Assembly (NCBI GenBank): GCA_949283775.1
Contig: CASDTU010000013.1
Location: 1-55,879 of the forward strand
Reading direction: 5' to 3'
Source: an uncultured Bacillota bacterium
GTDB taxonomy: Bacteria > Bacillota > Clostridia > Christensenellales > Borkfalkiaceae
DNA: 55,879 nt
This document shows, one piece after another, positions 7,025 through 15,085 of this stretch. Below the pieces are notes generated by a model, which saw only the letters and a program-made list of their open reading frames with translations, was not told the origin of the DNA and did no database searches. How positions within the stretch are numbered: position 1 is the stretch's first letter; each line of letters starts with the position of its first letter. The position numbers were made by a program, and so were the translations under genes.

Positions 7025-7432
7025 ATGTGTTGTTTTCTTTATTCCATTTTGTATGGAAACGGATCTTGTAACTGCGGCTGCGGTCAGAGCAGAAATTCCG
7101 GTTGCGGCTGTGGCTGCGGCCAAAGCAGAAACTCCGGTTGCAATTGCGGCTGCGGCCAAAACAGAAACTCCGGCTGCGGCTGTGGCGGCGGCCAGAGCAG
7201 AAATTCCGGTAGTAACTGCGGCTGCGGTCAGAGCAGGATCTCCGGCTGCGGCTGTACGGAAACGTATTCGAGCGAATGCTGTGCGCAGAAAAATTGCAGC
7301 GGCTTCGGACGCCACGGCAGCGTAAGCGTTTGTTGCGATGCGGCATATTATAGAAGACAGTATGCGCTGTGTCCTTGCAACTGCTGCTGCAACTGTTGCA
7401 ATGATTGCATGAATTTGTGCGACGAAGATTAA
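7025..7432 (+). CDS. Cysteine-rich tandem-repeat protein (possible spore coat/exosporium protein)
   Basis: 135 aa with 31 cysteines. ATG at 7025 with GAGGGG about 10 bases upstream. Residues 14-77 are five copies of a 12-residue unit, GCGCGCGQSRNS with small variations, giving CxCxC clusters separated by polar Q-S-R-N-S. The C-terminal part is a second Cys-dense block (CPCNCCCNCCNDC). There is no signal peptide or membrane segment. I do not recognise a named family. Cys-rich low-complexity proteins of this size are known as cross-linked spore coat or exosporium components (CotY/CotZ and CdeC are examples of the type), and metal binding is the other obvious role. The sigma-K-like element upstream and spoIVA in the same window make the spore idea reasonable, but it is inference. 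Overlapping Ala- and Arg/Ser-rich frames come from the DNA repeat. Confidence 0.75.
   Translation: MCCFLYSILYGNGSCNCGCGQSRNSGCGCGCGQSRNSGCNCGCGQNRNSGCGCGGGQSRNSGSNCGCGQSRISGCGCTETYSSECCAQKNCSGFGRHGSVSVCCDAAYYRRQYALCPCNCCCNCCNDCMNLCDED
7064..7255 (+). repeat. 36-bp in-frame coding tandem repeat
   Basis: Five 36-bp units encode the 12-residue Cys/Gly repeat. The third positions vary (GGC/GGT, TGC/TGT, TCC) while the amino acids stay nearly fixed, suggesting the protein repeat is under selection. Confidence 0.85.
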
Positions 7433-7514
7433 AAGTTTTCAGACGTGCGGTTTTAGGTGAGACATAAAAGCGCAGGAATGAAACGCGATAGGCGGTTTGT
7501 TTCCTAAAAAAACG

Positions 7515-7550
7515 GCGGTGCGGGCGTAAAGCCCGCACCGCTTCATTTTT
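7515..7550 (+). terminator. Bidirectional intrinsic terminator
   Basis: Perfect 11-bp GC-rich stem GCGGTGCGGGC / GCCCGCACCGC (7515-7525, 7531-7541) with loop GTAAA, then TTCATTTTT. On the minus strand the stem is followed by CGTTTTTTT. It separates the Cys-rich gene from convergent radA. Confidence 0.88.
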
Positions 7551-7562
7551 GCGGCAGTAAAA

Positions 7563-7598
7563 AAGATCCGCAGGATTTTGCAAAATCCTGCGAAAAAA
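7563..7598 (-). terminator. radA terminator
   Basis: A 24-bp perfect palindrome (7569-7592) with centre ATTTTGCAAAAT begins six bases past the radA stop. On the minus strand it is followed by GATCTTTTTT. It works in tandem with the hairpin at 7515. Confidence 0.75.
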
Positions 7599-8972
7599 TC
7601 AGGTTTGATCGGGGAAAAGTGCTTTGAGCATTTGCGACACATACTGTACGGGGATAAGTTTGATCTTATCTTCAAATTTTTTAACGCTTTTGAAATTTTT
7701 CGCAGGGAATAAGACGGTTTTAAAGCCCATTTTGATGCATTCGTTGACTCGTTTTTCTGCAAAAGTTACGCCGCGGACTTCGCCCGTGAGTCCGACTTCC
7801 CCGAAGACGGCAGTAAACTTGTCGATGGGGGTATTTTTAAATCCGCTGGCAAGCGCGGCGCAGAGCGCGAGGTCGACGGCGGGTTCATTGAGGCGGATTC
7901 CGCCCATGGCGTTCAGATAGACATCCTGATTAAAGAAGGGCAAGCCGCATCGTTTTTCCAAAACGGCGATGAGCAAAACGAGCTTATTGTAATCGATGCC
8001 GAGCGGCATGCGGCGGGGAAGACCGTACACCGTTTTGGCGAGAAGTGTCTGTATCTCGACCATCATGCAGCGGTTGCCCGTCTCGGAGGGCGTAACGCAG
8101 CTTCCTGCCGCCTCGCCGCGGTTTTCCGATAAAAAGATGCCCGAATAATCGGAAACGCCGAAGATCCCTTCGCCCGTCATTTCAAAAACGCCTACTTCCT
8201 GTACCGAGCCGAATCGGTTTTTATAGGCGCGCAGAATTTTAAAGTTTTCCTCCCGTTCGCCTTCAAAATAGAGGACGGTGTCCATGATATGTTCCAAGAC
8301 TTTCGGGCCGGCGAGCGCGCCTTCTTTTGTAACGTGTCCGACGATAAAAAAGGTTATGCCGTGGCTTTTGGCAATGCGCTGTAATTTAGCGGCGCATTCC
8401 CGCACTTGTCCGACGCTTCCTGCCGCGGAAGAGAGTTCGCTTGTATAAATCGCCTGCACCGAGTCGATCACGACAAATTTTTCATCCGTGATCGCTTCTT
8501 CGATATCTTCCAGGCAAGTTTCGTTCAAGAGCAGCAATTTGGAGGAATTGAGGTGCAGTCTTGCGCAGCGCATTTTGACCTGCGAACAGCTTTCCTCCGC
8601 AGAGACGTAGAGGACCTTCTGCGTTTGGGACAGAAAGGCGGACACTTCGGTCAAAAGGGTGCTCTTGCCGATCCCGGGGTCTCCGCCGATCAGGACAAGG
8701 GAGCCGGGGACGATCCCGCCGCCGAGGACGGTATCCAATTCCGCTATGCCGCTGGATACGCGCGCAAATTTTTCTTCCTGCACGTCGCAAAGCGGAACGG
8801 GGGTCCGCGCAGACGGGGAGCGTTCGCGCTTTGCCGCCTTTTGCGGCGAAGGGGTTTCCGTTATTTCCTCGACGAGCGTCCCGAATTTTCCGCAGGAAGG
8901 GCATCGGCCCAGCCATTGCGGGCTCTGCGTTCCGCATTCGGAACAGACATATACGCTTTTTGATTTCGCCAC
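7599..8972 (-). CDS. radA: DNA repair protein RadA
   Basis: 457 aa, RecA-like ATPase that promotes branch migration of recombination intermediates. The N-terminal C4 zinc finger is intact (C10, C13, C24, C27: CSECGTQSPQWLGRCPSC). Walker A is GGDPGIGKST near residues 96-105, and the RadA-specific KNRFG motif is near residue 250 (AYKNRFGSVQEVGVFEM). The C-terminal ~150 residues match the Lon-protease-like domain of RadA. The start is GTG at 8972, preceded by AAGGAG at good spacing; a nearby ATG (8979) is out of frame. The gene follows ispDF on the same strand with a 23-base gap and is probably its operon partner; two hairpins terminate it. Confidence 0.96.
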   Translation of the reverse strand: MAKSKSVYVCSECGTQSPQWLGRCPSCGKFGTLVEEITETPSPQKAAKRERSPSARTPVPLCDVQEEKFARVSSGIAELDTVLGGGIVPGSLVLIGGDPGIGKSTLLTEVSAFLSQTQKVLYVSAEESCSQVKMRCARLHLNSSKLLLLNETCLEDIEEAITDEKFVVIDSVQAIYTSELSSAAGSVGQVRECAAKLQRIAKSHGITFFIVGHVTKEGALAGPKVLEHIMDTVLYFEGEREENFKILRAYKNRFGSVQEVGVFEMTGEGIFGVSDYSGIFLSENRGEAAGSCVTPSETGNRCMMVEIQTLLAKTVYGLPRRMPLGIDYNKLVLLIAVLEKRCGLPFFNQDVYLNAMGGIRLNEPAVDLALCAALASGFKNTPIDKFTAVFGEVGLTGEVRGVTFAEKRVNECIKMGFKTVLFPAKNFKSVKKFEDKIKLIPVQYVSQMLKALFPDQT

Positions 8973-8995
8973 AATACATTCTCCTTAAAAAAGAT

Positions 8996-10135
8996 TCAGC
9001 CGATCGTGCGCAGGAGCGCGTTCGCCGTAACGGTGATGCCTTCGCCGCGGCCGAGGAATCCGAGTTTTTCGTTGGTTCCGGCGCTGATTCCGATCTGATC
9101 GGCGGCAAGATTCAAAGCGGCTGCAATGTTTTTTTTCATTGCGTCGATATGGGGCGCAAGTTTCGGCCTTTCGGCAACGATGGCGGCAGAAATGTTTGTT
9201 ACGGTATATCCTTTTTCGGACAAAAGCGCTGCAACTTTTTCTAAAAGAGCGAGGCTGTCCGCATCTTGATAGGCCGGATCGGTATCGGGGAAATAGCAGC
9301 CGATGTCGCGAAGTCCGGCAGCGGATAAAAGTGCGTCCATAACGGCGTGGACAAGCACGTCGCCGTCGCTGTGTGCGACAAGTCCTCGTTCGGAAGGGAT
9401 CTTTACGCCGCCTAACAGGATATAATTTTTATCTGACCCGAAAGCGTGCGTATCGATTCCGATGCCCGTTCGGTATTCGTTCATACGGAAGTCCTCCGAA
9501 AATGTGATTTTGCGGTTGCAGGGATCGCCCTGAAACAAGAAGGGGGGAGCGATATATTTTGCATACACTCCCGAGTCGTCGGTAAAATTTTGTTCGGGCG
9601 AGATGTTCCGATAGGCGAGGAGCAGGTCGGAAAAAGTAAATCCCTGCGGTGTCTGTAAGGTATACGCGGTGGTGCGGTCATATTGGCGGGAGATCATTCC
9701 GAACTCTGCGCAGACCAAAGTGTCGGTGCAGGGCAGGGCGCAGACCGCGCTGCCGTGCGAAAGGACGGTCGCTATGCAGTCGTCGAGGATCTTCTTCGTT
9801 ACGAAGGGGCGCGCCGCGTCGTGGATCAGCACATAGTCGGGAATCGGATCTTGCGCCGCGATCCGTTCCAAAGCATTCTTGACCGATTCGGTGCGCGTGT
9901 TGCCGCCTTCGGCAAACAGGATTTTTTCCCGATACTGCGCCAGCATGGATCGAATTTCTTCTTTTTCCGCGGGATTTACCGCAAGCACGATCTTTGTGAT
10001 CGCTTCGTGCCGATAAAAGGCGTCGACGGTGCGCCGCAGGATCGGTATGCCGCCTACGGGATGAAGGATTTTATTTTTTTTTAAACCGGTACGGCTGCCG
10101 CAGCCTGCCGCCGGTAAAACGGCAAAAATATTCAT
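8996..10135 (-). CDS. ispDF: Bifunctional IspD/IspF, MEP isoprenoid pathway
   Basis: 379-aa fusion of two non-consecutive enzymes of the methylerythritol phosphate route. The N-terminal ~215 residues are IspD (MEP cytidylyltransferase): the nucleotide-binding LPAAGCGSRTGLKKNK loop and VLIHDAARPFV. The C-terminal part, from MNEYRTGIGIDTHAF, is IspF (MECDP synthase): metal ligands D and H in GIDTHAF, then LVAHSDGDVLVHAVMDALL, and the FLGRGEGI end. I chose the ATG at 10135 because GAGGAG lies just before it and overlaps the upstream in-frame TTG (10147). Fused IspDF is common in some lineages but is less usual in Clostridia, where ispD and ispF are often separate. The substrate-producing IspE is not in the window. 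Confidence 0.95.
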   Translation of the reverse strand: MNIFAVLPAAGCGSRTGLKKNKILHPVGGIPILRRTVDAFYRHEAITKIVLAVNPAEKEEIRSMLAQYREKILFAEGGNTRTESVKNALERIAAQDPIPDYVLIHDAARPFVTKKILDDCIATVLSHGSAVCALPCTDTLVCAEFGMISRQYDRTTAYTLQTPQGFTFSDLLLAYRNISPEQNFTDDSGVYAKYIAPPFLFQGDPCNRKITFSEDFRMNEYRTGIGIDTHAFGSDKNYILLGGVKIPSERGLVAHSDGDVLVHAVMDALLSAAGLRDIGCYFPDTDPAYQDADSLALLEKVAALLSEKGYTVTNISAAIVAERPKLAPHIDAMKKNIAAALNLAADQIGISAGTNEKLGFLGRGEGITVTANALLRTIG

Positions 10136-10185
10136 GGGTCTCCTCAAAAATTTCTCGAAGGGAAAACATCTTCAAAAGCCAACTG

Positions 10186-10320
10186 CTCGTCCGAAGCGAA
10201 AGCTAGCCGCCCGTCCGAAGCGAAAGCTAGCCGCCCGTCCGAAGCGAAAGCTAGCCGCCTGTCCGAGCGAAAGCTAGCCGCCTGTCCGAGCGAAAGCTAG
10301 CCGCCCGTCCGGAGCGAAAG
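10186..10320. repeat. 24-bp tandem repeat array, six copies
   Basis: Unit TCCGAAGCGAAAGCTAGCCG plus four bases (CCCG or CCTG). Units start near 10190, 10214, 10238, 10262, 10285 and 10308; the last two intervals are 23 bp because one A is lost. It fills the gap between rqcP (upstream on the minus strand) and ispDF. CTAG lies in the middle of each unit. There are no spacers, so it is not a CRISPR. Confidence 0.9.
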
Positions 10321-10330
10321 CGGAAAGAGA

Positions 10331-10573
10331 TTATTCTAAAATTTCGTACAGGGAAGAGGCTTCGTCTTTTTTTACGGTTTCTTTTAATGCAAGCACGCGA
10401 AAGCGCAGGGATCCGTTTGCGAATTTCAGTTCTACGATGTCGCCGGATTTCAAAGCATAAGCGGGTTTTACGTCTTTTCCGTTTACGTTGACTTTGCTTG
10501 CTTTGCAGGCGTCGGCGGCGAGAGTTCTTCTTTTTAAAATGCGCGAAACTTTCAAAAACTTGTCGATTCGCAT
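10331..10573 (-). CDS. rqcP: S4-domain RNA-binding protein RqcP/YabO-like
   Basis: 80 aa, a single S4 RNA-binding domain. The first 45 residues follow the S4 pattern (MRIDKFLKVSRILKRRTLAA, then VNGKDVKPAYALKSGD). In Bacillota this small protein (YabO, now RqcP) joins RqcH on stalled 50S subunits and helps add alanine tails in ribosome quality control; heat-shock protein Hsp15 is the proteobacterial relative. Start ATG at 10573 with GGAGG ten bases upstream. Length matches the family. It is followed, across a repeat array, by ispDF on the same strand. Assignment to RqcP rather than another short S4 protein rests on length and family resemblance. Confidence 0.85.
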   Translation of the reverse strand: MRIDKFLKVSRILKRRTLAADACKASKVNVNGKDVKPAYALKSGDIVELKFANGSLRFRVLALKETVKKDEASSLYEILE

Positions 10574-10731
10574 GAATATACCTCCAAGCAGGGGAAATGT
10601 TGTTTTTGTTGAAAAGACGCAGATCGGCAGGATAAAAAGGATAAAAAATTGCGAAATGCGGCTATATTTGTCGAATAGAAAAATTTTTTAACAAATTTAG
10701 GAAAAAATATGAAAGCACTGCAAAAAAGCAT

Positions 10732-10760
10732 TTGACATTTTTTTTAAAATTTTATATAAT
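10732..10760 (+). promoter_or_regulatory. Consensus sigma-A promoter of rpoBC
   Basis: TTGACA (10732-10737), a 17-nt spacer rich in T and A, and TATAAT (10755-10760). It predicts a leader of about 260 nt before the rpoB ATG. Confidence 0.88.
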
Positions 10761-10938
10761 ATCAAACTGTATCATTATGGAGTATAATGTGGTTTTTGCC
10801 CTTTTGAGACGAAAAAAAGGGGCAAAAAGGGTTGGAAAAAGCGCTAATATTTATAATATAGTTATAGACAAAGCGGTTTTGAAAATATCTTGTACATTAT
10901 ACAGCAAAATTCCGAAGTTGTAAAGAGGCGGAGGATAA

Positions 10939-10980
10939 ATGAGCGAAAAAATTTTTTTTCGCGTCTGCCGGGAAATCTAA
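10939..10980 (+). CDS. Possible 13-residue leader peptide upstream of rpoB
   Basis: A short frame, MSEKIFFRVCREI then TAA, starts at an ATG placed five bases after a strong GGCGGAGG ribosome binding site. It lies 49 bases upstream of rpoB and inside the region of competing stems. The strong SD is the main support; conservation was not testable here. It may be translated as a regulatory leader or be a chance frame. Confidence 0.45.
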   Translation: MSEKIFFRVCREI

Positions 10981-10993
10981 CGCGGTTTTTCGC
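10943..10993 (+). promoter_or_regulatory. Possible switching hairpins in the rpoBC leader
   Basis: GCGAAAAAA (10943-10951), inside the mini-ORF, can pair with TTTTTTCGC (10954-10962) or with GTTTTTCGC (10985-10993). Translation of the mini-ORF would affect which forms. The stems are AU-rich and weak. Confidence 0.35.
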
Positions 10994-11029
10994 ATACCAT
11001 GAACGAAATTTTTAAGGAGCGTGTGATTG

Positions 11030-14000
11030 ATGAATTTACCTATTCAAAAGTACGGCAAGACGGAGAGACGGAAGTTCGGTAAGATCAACGAGGTGATTGA
11101 TATCCCTGACCTTGTTGAGATCCAGAAGGATTCTTACCGTTCGTTTATCGAAGAGGGCATCGGGGAAGTTTTGGAAGACTTCTCGCCCATCACCGATTAT
11201 TCCGATCACTTCGAGTTGTATTTCCTTGACCATGAATTCGGCACAAAGCCGAAGTATGACGAAAAGGAATGCAGAAACCGCGATGCAACGTATGCATTGC
11301 CGCTGCGCGTGAAAGTCCGTTTGGTAAACAAGGTCAAAGAGGAAGTGGTTGACCAGGAAGTGTTTATGGGCGATTTTCCGCTCATGACGGAAAACGGTTC
11401 GTTTATCATCAACGGAGCGGAACGTGTTATCGTTTCCCAGCTCGTTCGCTCTCCCGGCGCATACAACGAGTCTGAAAAGGATAAAACGGGAAGAGAAATG
11501 TTCAAGACGACGGTCATCCCGAACCGCGGAGCATGGCTGGAATTTGAACAGGATTCCCAGGGTGTATTGTGGGTGCACGTTGATCGCAAGAGAAAGATTT
11601 GTGCGACCGTCCTTTTGCGCGCCCTCGGATTTGGATCGGACGTAGCGATTCGCGATCTTTTCGGCGACGACGAGCGCATGATCAACGCGACGATCGAAAA
11701 GGATACGGCGAAGAGCGAGCAGGACGGCCTGATCGAATTGTACAGACGTCTGCGTCCCGGCGAAGTTCCGACGGATGATTCCGTGCGCCAGCATCTGCAC
11801 AATCTTTTCTTTGATCCCCGGCGCTATGACGTCGTCAAAGTCGGACGGTATAAATTCAATAAAAAATTAAATATAGCCTATCGTCTGCCCGGATGCATTG
11901 CGGCAGAGGACATCTATAATCCCGAAACGGGCGAGCTGCTCGTTTCGAAAGAAGAAAAAATTTCCGAGGCAAAGGCGCGCGAAATTCAGAACGCGGGCGT
12001 CAACGTCGTGGAAGTTCTCGTTTCGGATGAAAAGGCAGGGCGGATCAAGCACAGACTGATTGGCAACAACACCGTCGATTTTTCGGCAGTGTCCGAGAAA
12101 AACCCGAAGAGTTTGGGACTTTTGCCGACTATTTATTATCCGAACTATAAATTTTCGCAGGAAATTGCGGCTGCTTGCGACAATGCAGACATTGAAACGG
12201 TAGCCGAGCATTATTTGGACAAGATCAACGAAGTGTATTTTACGGTAGAGACCAAGCCGTCGGACGATGAAAAGGCGGAAGAGCGGAAAAACCGCGAAAA
12301 GCGCCGTGAAAACCGCATTCGTTTCGTAGCGGCGTGCAAACTGTTCCATGAGATCATGCAGCGCGAGGAAGTTTCCGTCTCCGCGGAAGAGAAGAAGATC
12401 ATCCGTCCGCTCATCGACAAACTCAATCACCGCCATATCACGGTGGACGACGTCGTGGCGGCGATTTCTTCCAACCTCGATCTGCGCTACGGGATCGGCA
12501 CGATCGATAACATCGACCATTTGGGCAACCGCAGGGTGCGCAGCGTAGGGGAACTGTTGCAGAATCAGCTCCGCGTCGGTATCGCGCGCCTCGAACGCCT
12601 GATCAAAGAGCGCATGGCAACGCAGGATCCGAACGAAGTTACGCCTTCCGGGCTGATCAACGTTCGTCCGGTGTCGGCGGTCATTCGTGAATTTTTCGGA
12701 TCGTCTCAGCTCTCGCAGTTTATGGATCAGACCAACCCGATCGCGGCGCTCACGCACAAGCGGAAACTTTCGGCATTGGGCCCCGGCGGTCTGAACCGCG
12801 AACGCGCGACGTTCGACGTCCGCGACGTGCACCACAGCCATTACGGCCGCATGTGCCCGATCGAGACGCCGGAAGGTCAGAACATCGGTCTGATCTCGTC
12901 CCTCGCCACGTTCGCGAAGGTCAACGAATACGGATTTATCATGTCTCCGTACAGAAGAGTGCATAAGGAAGGTTTTGACGAACACGGCAGGCCTTCGATC
13001 GTGCGCGTTACGGACGAAGTGGACTATCTGACCGCGGACGAAGAGGACAGATACGTCGTCGCGCAGGCGAACGAACCGCTCAAAGAAAACGGCGAGTTTG
13101 AAAACGAGCGTGTGTCCTGCCGCAGAAGGGAAGAGATCACGCAGCTTCCCAAAGAAATGATCGACTATATGGACGTTTCGCCGAAGCAGCTCGTTTCGGT
13201 CGCGACGGCGCTCATTCCGTTCTTGGAAAACGACGATACGAACCGTGCGCTCATGGGATCGAATATGCAGCGGCAGGCGGTACCTCTGCTCAAAACGGAG
13301 AGCCCGATCGTCGCGACGGGTATCGAAGGCGCGATCGCGCGCGACTCGGGCGTCATGGTGCGCGCGAAAGCCGCAGGCACCGCAATTGGCGTCGCGAGCG
13401 ATCTGATCACCGTTCGCCGCGACAACGGAGCGATCGACGAATACAGATTAAAGAAATTTGAGCGTTCCAACCAGGGTACGTGCTTGAATCAGCGCCCGAT
13501 CATCAATACGGGCGACCGGGTGGAAAAGGGCGAGATCATTGCCGACGGTCCTTCCACGAACAACGGCGAGCTTGCGCTGGGTAAAAATATTCTCATCGGA
13601 TTCATGGAATGGGAAGGCTATAACTACGAAGACGCGATCCTGATCTCCGAAAAACTTGTGCGCGAGGACGTGTTTACCTCCGTGCATATCGAAGAGCATG
13701 AGACGGAAGCGCGCGACACCAAGCTCGGCGAAGAAGAGATCACGCGCGACATTCCGAACGTGGGCGACGATGCGCTCAAAGATCTGGACGAAGACGGCAT
13801 CATCCGCGTCGGTGCAGAAGTCGGCAGCGGCGACATCCTCGTCGGCAAAGTGACGCCGAAGGGCGAGACGGAGCTGACCCCGGAAGAAAGATTGCTGCGC
13901 GCGATTTTCGGCGAAAAGGCGAGAGAAGTCCGCGATACCTCCCTGCGCGTTCCGCATGGGGAAGGCGGCATCGTCGTGGACGTCAAGATCTTTACGAGAG

Positions 14001-15067
14001 AGAACAAGGACGAGCTGTCGCCGGGCGTAAACAAACTGGTGCGCGTATACATTGCGCAGAAGCGTAAGATTTCCGTCGGCGATAAGATGGCGGGACGTCA
14101 CGGAAACAAGGGCGTTATTTCCCGTATTTTGCCGGAGAGCGATATGCCGTTCATGGCGGACGGCACGCCGATGCAGATCGTGTTGAACCCGTTGGGCGTT
14201 CCTTCCCGAATGAACATCGGGCAGGTCCTCGAAGTGCACCTCGGACACGTGTGCAAACAGCTCGGCTGGAAGATCGCAACGCCGGTATTTGACGGTGCAA
14301 CGGAAAAAGATATCCGCGACCTGTTTGCGGAAAACAATATTGTCAATCCGAACGGGGAAGTGGACGGCAAGATCCAGCTGTACGACGGACGCACGGGCGA
14401 ACCCTTCGAAAACCGCACGACGGTCGGACAGATGTACATGATCAAGCTGATCCACCTTGTCGACGATAAGATCCACGCTCGTTCCATCGGGCCGTATTCC
14501 CTTGTCACGCAGCAGCCGCTCGGCGGTAAAGCGCAGTTCGGCGGACAGCGTTTCGGCGAAATGGAAGTTTGGGCGCTTGAAGCGTACGGCGCGGCGCACA
14601 TTTTGCAGGAAATTCTGACGGTCAAGTCGGACGATATCGTAGGGCGTGTCAAGACGTACGAATCCATTGTAAAGGGCAACAACATTTCCGAACCGGGCAT
14701 TCCGGAAGCATTCAAAGTATTGTTCAAAGAATTGCAGTCGCTCGCGCTGGACGTGAAAGTTCTGACCGAGAGCAAGGACGAATTGCAGCTGAAAGATCTT
14801 TCGGATGCGGAACTGGATGCGGACGAGCATGAAGAGCGGCATGAGGAAGATACGGAAGAACTCGACTTCTCGTTTGACGATGACGAAGACGAGGACGAAG
14901 ACGACGAGGAAATGGGTTCCATCTTCGAAGAGGAAGAGGACGACACCGTTACCGACGACGAGGACTTTGCTTCCGCAGATCTGTTTGACGACGACGATTT
15001 GGACGATTTGGACGATCTGGACGATGACGACGATGCGGACGAACAGGCAGACAAAGACGAAGAATAA
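11030..15067 (+). CDS. rpoB: DNA-directed RNA polymerase subunit beta with acidic C-terminal tail
   Basis: 1345-aa catalytic subunit of RNA polymerase. ATG at 11030 follows AAGGAG; the preceding in-frame TTG is not needed. The rifampicin-binding cluster around residues 555-590 ([27 protein letters not shown]) keeps the usual D, H and S residues, so the sequence gives no sign of target resistance. Other landmarks are [17 protein letters not shown] and, near residue 1020, [13 protein letters not shown]. The last ~85 residues (from about 1260) are an Asp/Glu-rich, low-complexity tail ([14 protein letters not shown], then [18 protein letters not shown]) beyond the conserved core end. rpoC starts 18 bases later, so they are co-transcribed from the promoter at 10732. 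Confidence 0.98.
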   Translation: MNLPIQKYGKTERRKFGKINEVIDIPDLVEIQKDSYRSFIEEGIGEVLEDFSPITDYSDHFELYFLDHEFGTKPKYDEKECRNRDATYALPLRVKVRLVNKVKEEVVDQEVFMGDFPLMTENGSFIINGAERVIVSQLVRSPGAYNESEKDKTGREMFKTTVIPNRGAWLEFEQDSQGVLWVHVDRKRKICATVLLRALGFGSDVAIRDLFGDDERMINATIEKDTAKSEQDGLIELYRRLRPGEVPTDDSVRQHLHNLFFDPRRYDVVKVGRYKFNKKLNIAYRLPGCIAAEDIYNPETGELLVSKEEKISEAKAREIQNAGVNVVEVLVSDEKAGRIKHRLIGNNTVDFSAVSEKNPKSLGLLPTIYYPNYKFSQEIAAACDNADIETVAEHYLDKINEVYFTVETKPSDDEKAEERKNREKRRENRIRFVAACKLFHEIMQREEVSVSAEEKKIIRPLIDKLNHRHITVDDVVAAISSNLDLRYGIGTIDNIDHLGNRRVRSVGELLQNQLRVGIARLERLIKERMATQDPNEVTPSGLINVRPVSAVIREFFGSSQLSQFMDQTNPIAALTHKRKLSALGPGGLNRERATFDVRDVHHSHYGRMCPIETPEGQNIGLISSLATFAKVNEYGFIMSPYRRVHKEGFDEHGRPSIVRVTDEVDYLTADEEDRYVVAQANEPLKENGEFENERVSCRRREEITQLPKEMIDYMDVSPKQLVSVATALIPFLENDDTNRALMGSNMQRQAVPLLKTESPIVATGIEGAIARDSGVMVRAKAAGTAIGVASDLITVRRDNGAIDEYRLKKFERSNQGTCLNQRPIINTGDRVEKGEIIADGPSTNNGELALGKNILIGFMEWEGYNYEDAILISEKLVREDVFTSVHIEEHETEARDTKLGEEEITRDIPNVGDDALKDLDEDGIIRVGAEVGSGDILVGKVTPKGETELTPEERLLRAIFGEKAREVRDTSLRVPHGEGGIVVDVKIFTRENKDELSPGVNKLVRVYIAQKRKISVGDKMAGRHGNKGVISRILPESDMPFMADGTPMQIVLNPLGVPSRMNIGQVLEVHLGHVCKQLGWKIATPVFDGATEKDIRDLFAENNIVNPNGEVDGKIQLYDGRTGEPFENRTTVGQMYMIKLIHLVDDKIHARSIGPYSLVTQQPLGGKAQFGGQRFGEMEVWALEAYGAAHILQEILTVKSDDIVGRVKTYESIVKGNNISEPGIPEAFKVLFKELQSLALDVKVLTESKDELQLKDLSDAELDADEHEERHEEDTEELDFSFDDDEDEDEDDEEMGSIFEEEEDDTVTDDEDFASADLFDDDDLDDLDDLDDDDDADEQADKDEE

Positions 15068-15085
15068 AAGAACGGGAGGAGTTTT

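Larger units (their letters stand above)
10574..11029 (+). other. rpoBC promoter and 5' leader region
   Basis: 456 bases without a long gene. It contains a perfect sigma-A promoter (10732-10760), an imperfect hairpin formed by TTTTTGCCCTTTT (10793-10805) and the A/G-rich complement ending near 10827, a 13-codon mini-ORF (10939-10980) and alternative short stems. No rplJ-rplL genes are found directly upstream, unlike the common rplKAJL-rpoBC arrangement. Confidence 0.75.

Noticed and set aside
6915-7325. Alanine-rich plus-strand frame and opposite Ala/Thr frame over the Cys-rich gene
   Set aside because: Both follow from the 36-bp DNA repeat read in other frames. The frame at 7025 has a good ribosome binding site and Cys codons with synonymous variation.
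10186-10320. Possible CRISPR array
   Set aside because: Units are directly adjacent with no unique spacers, and no cas genes are present.
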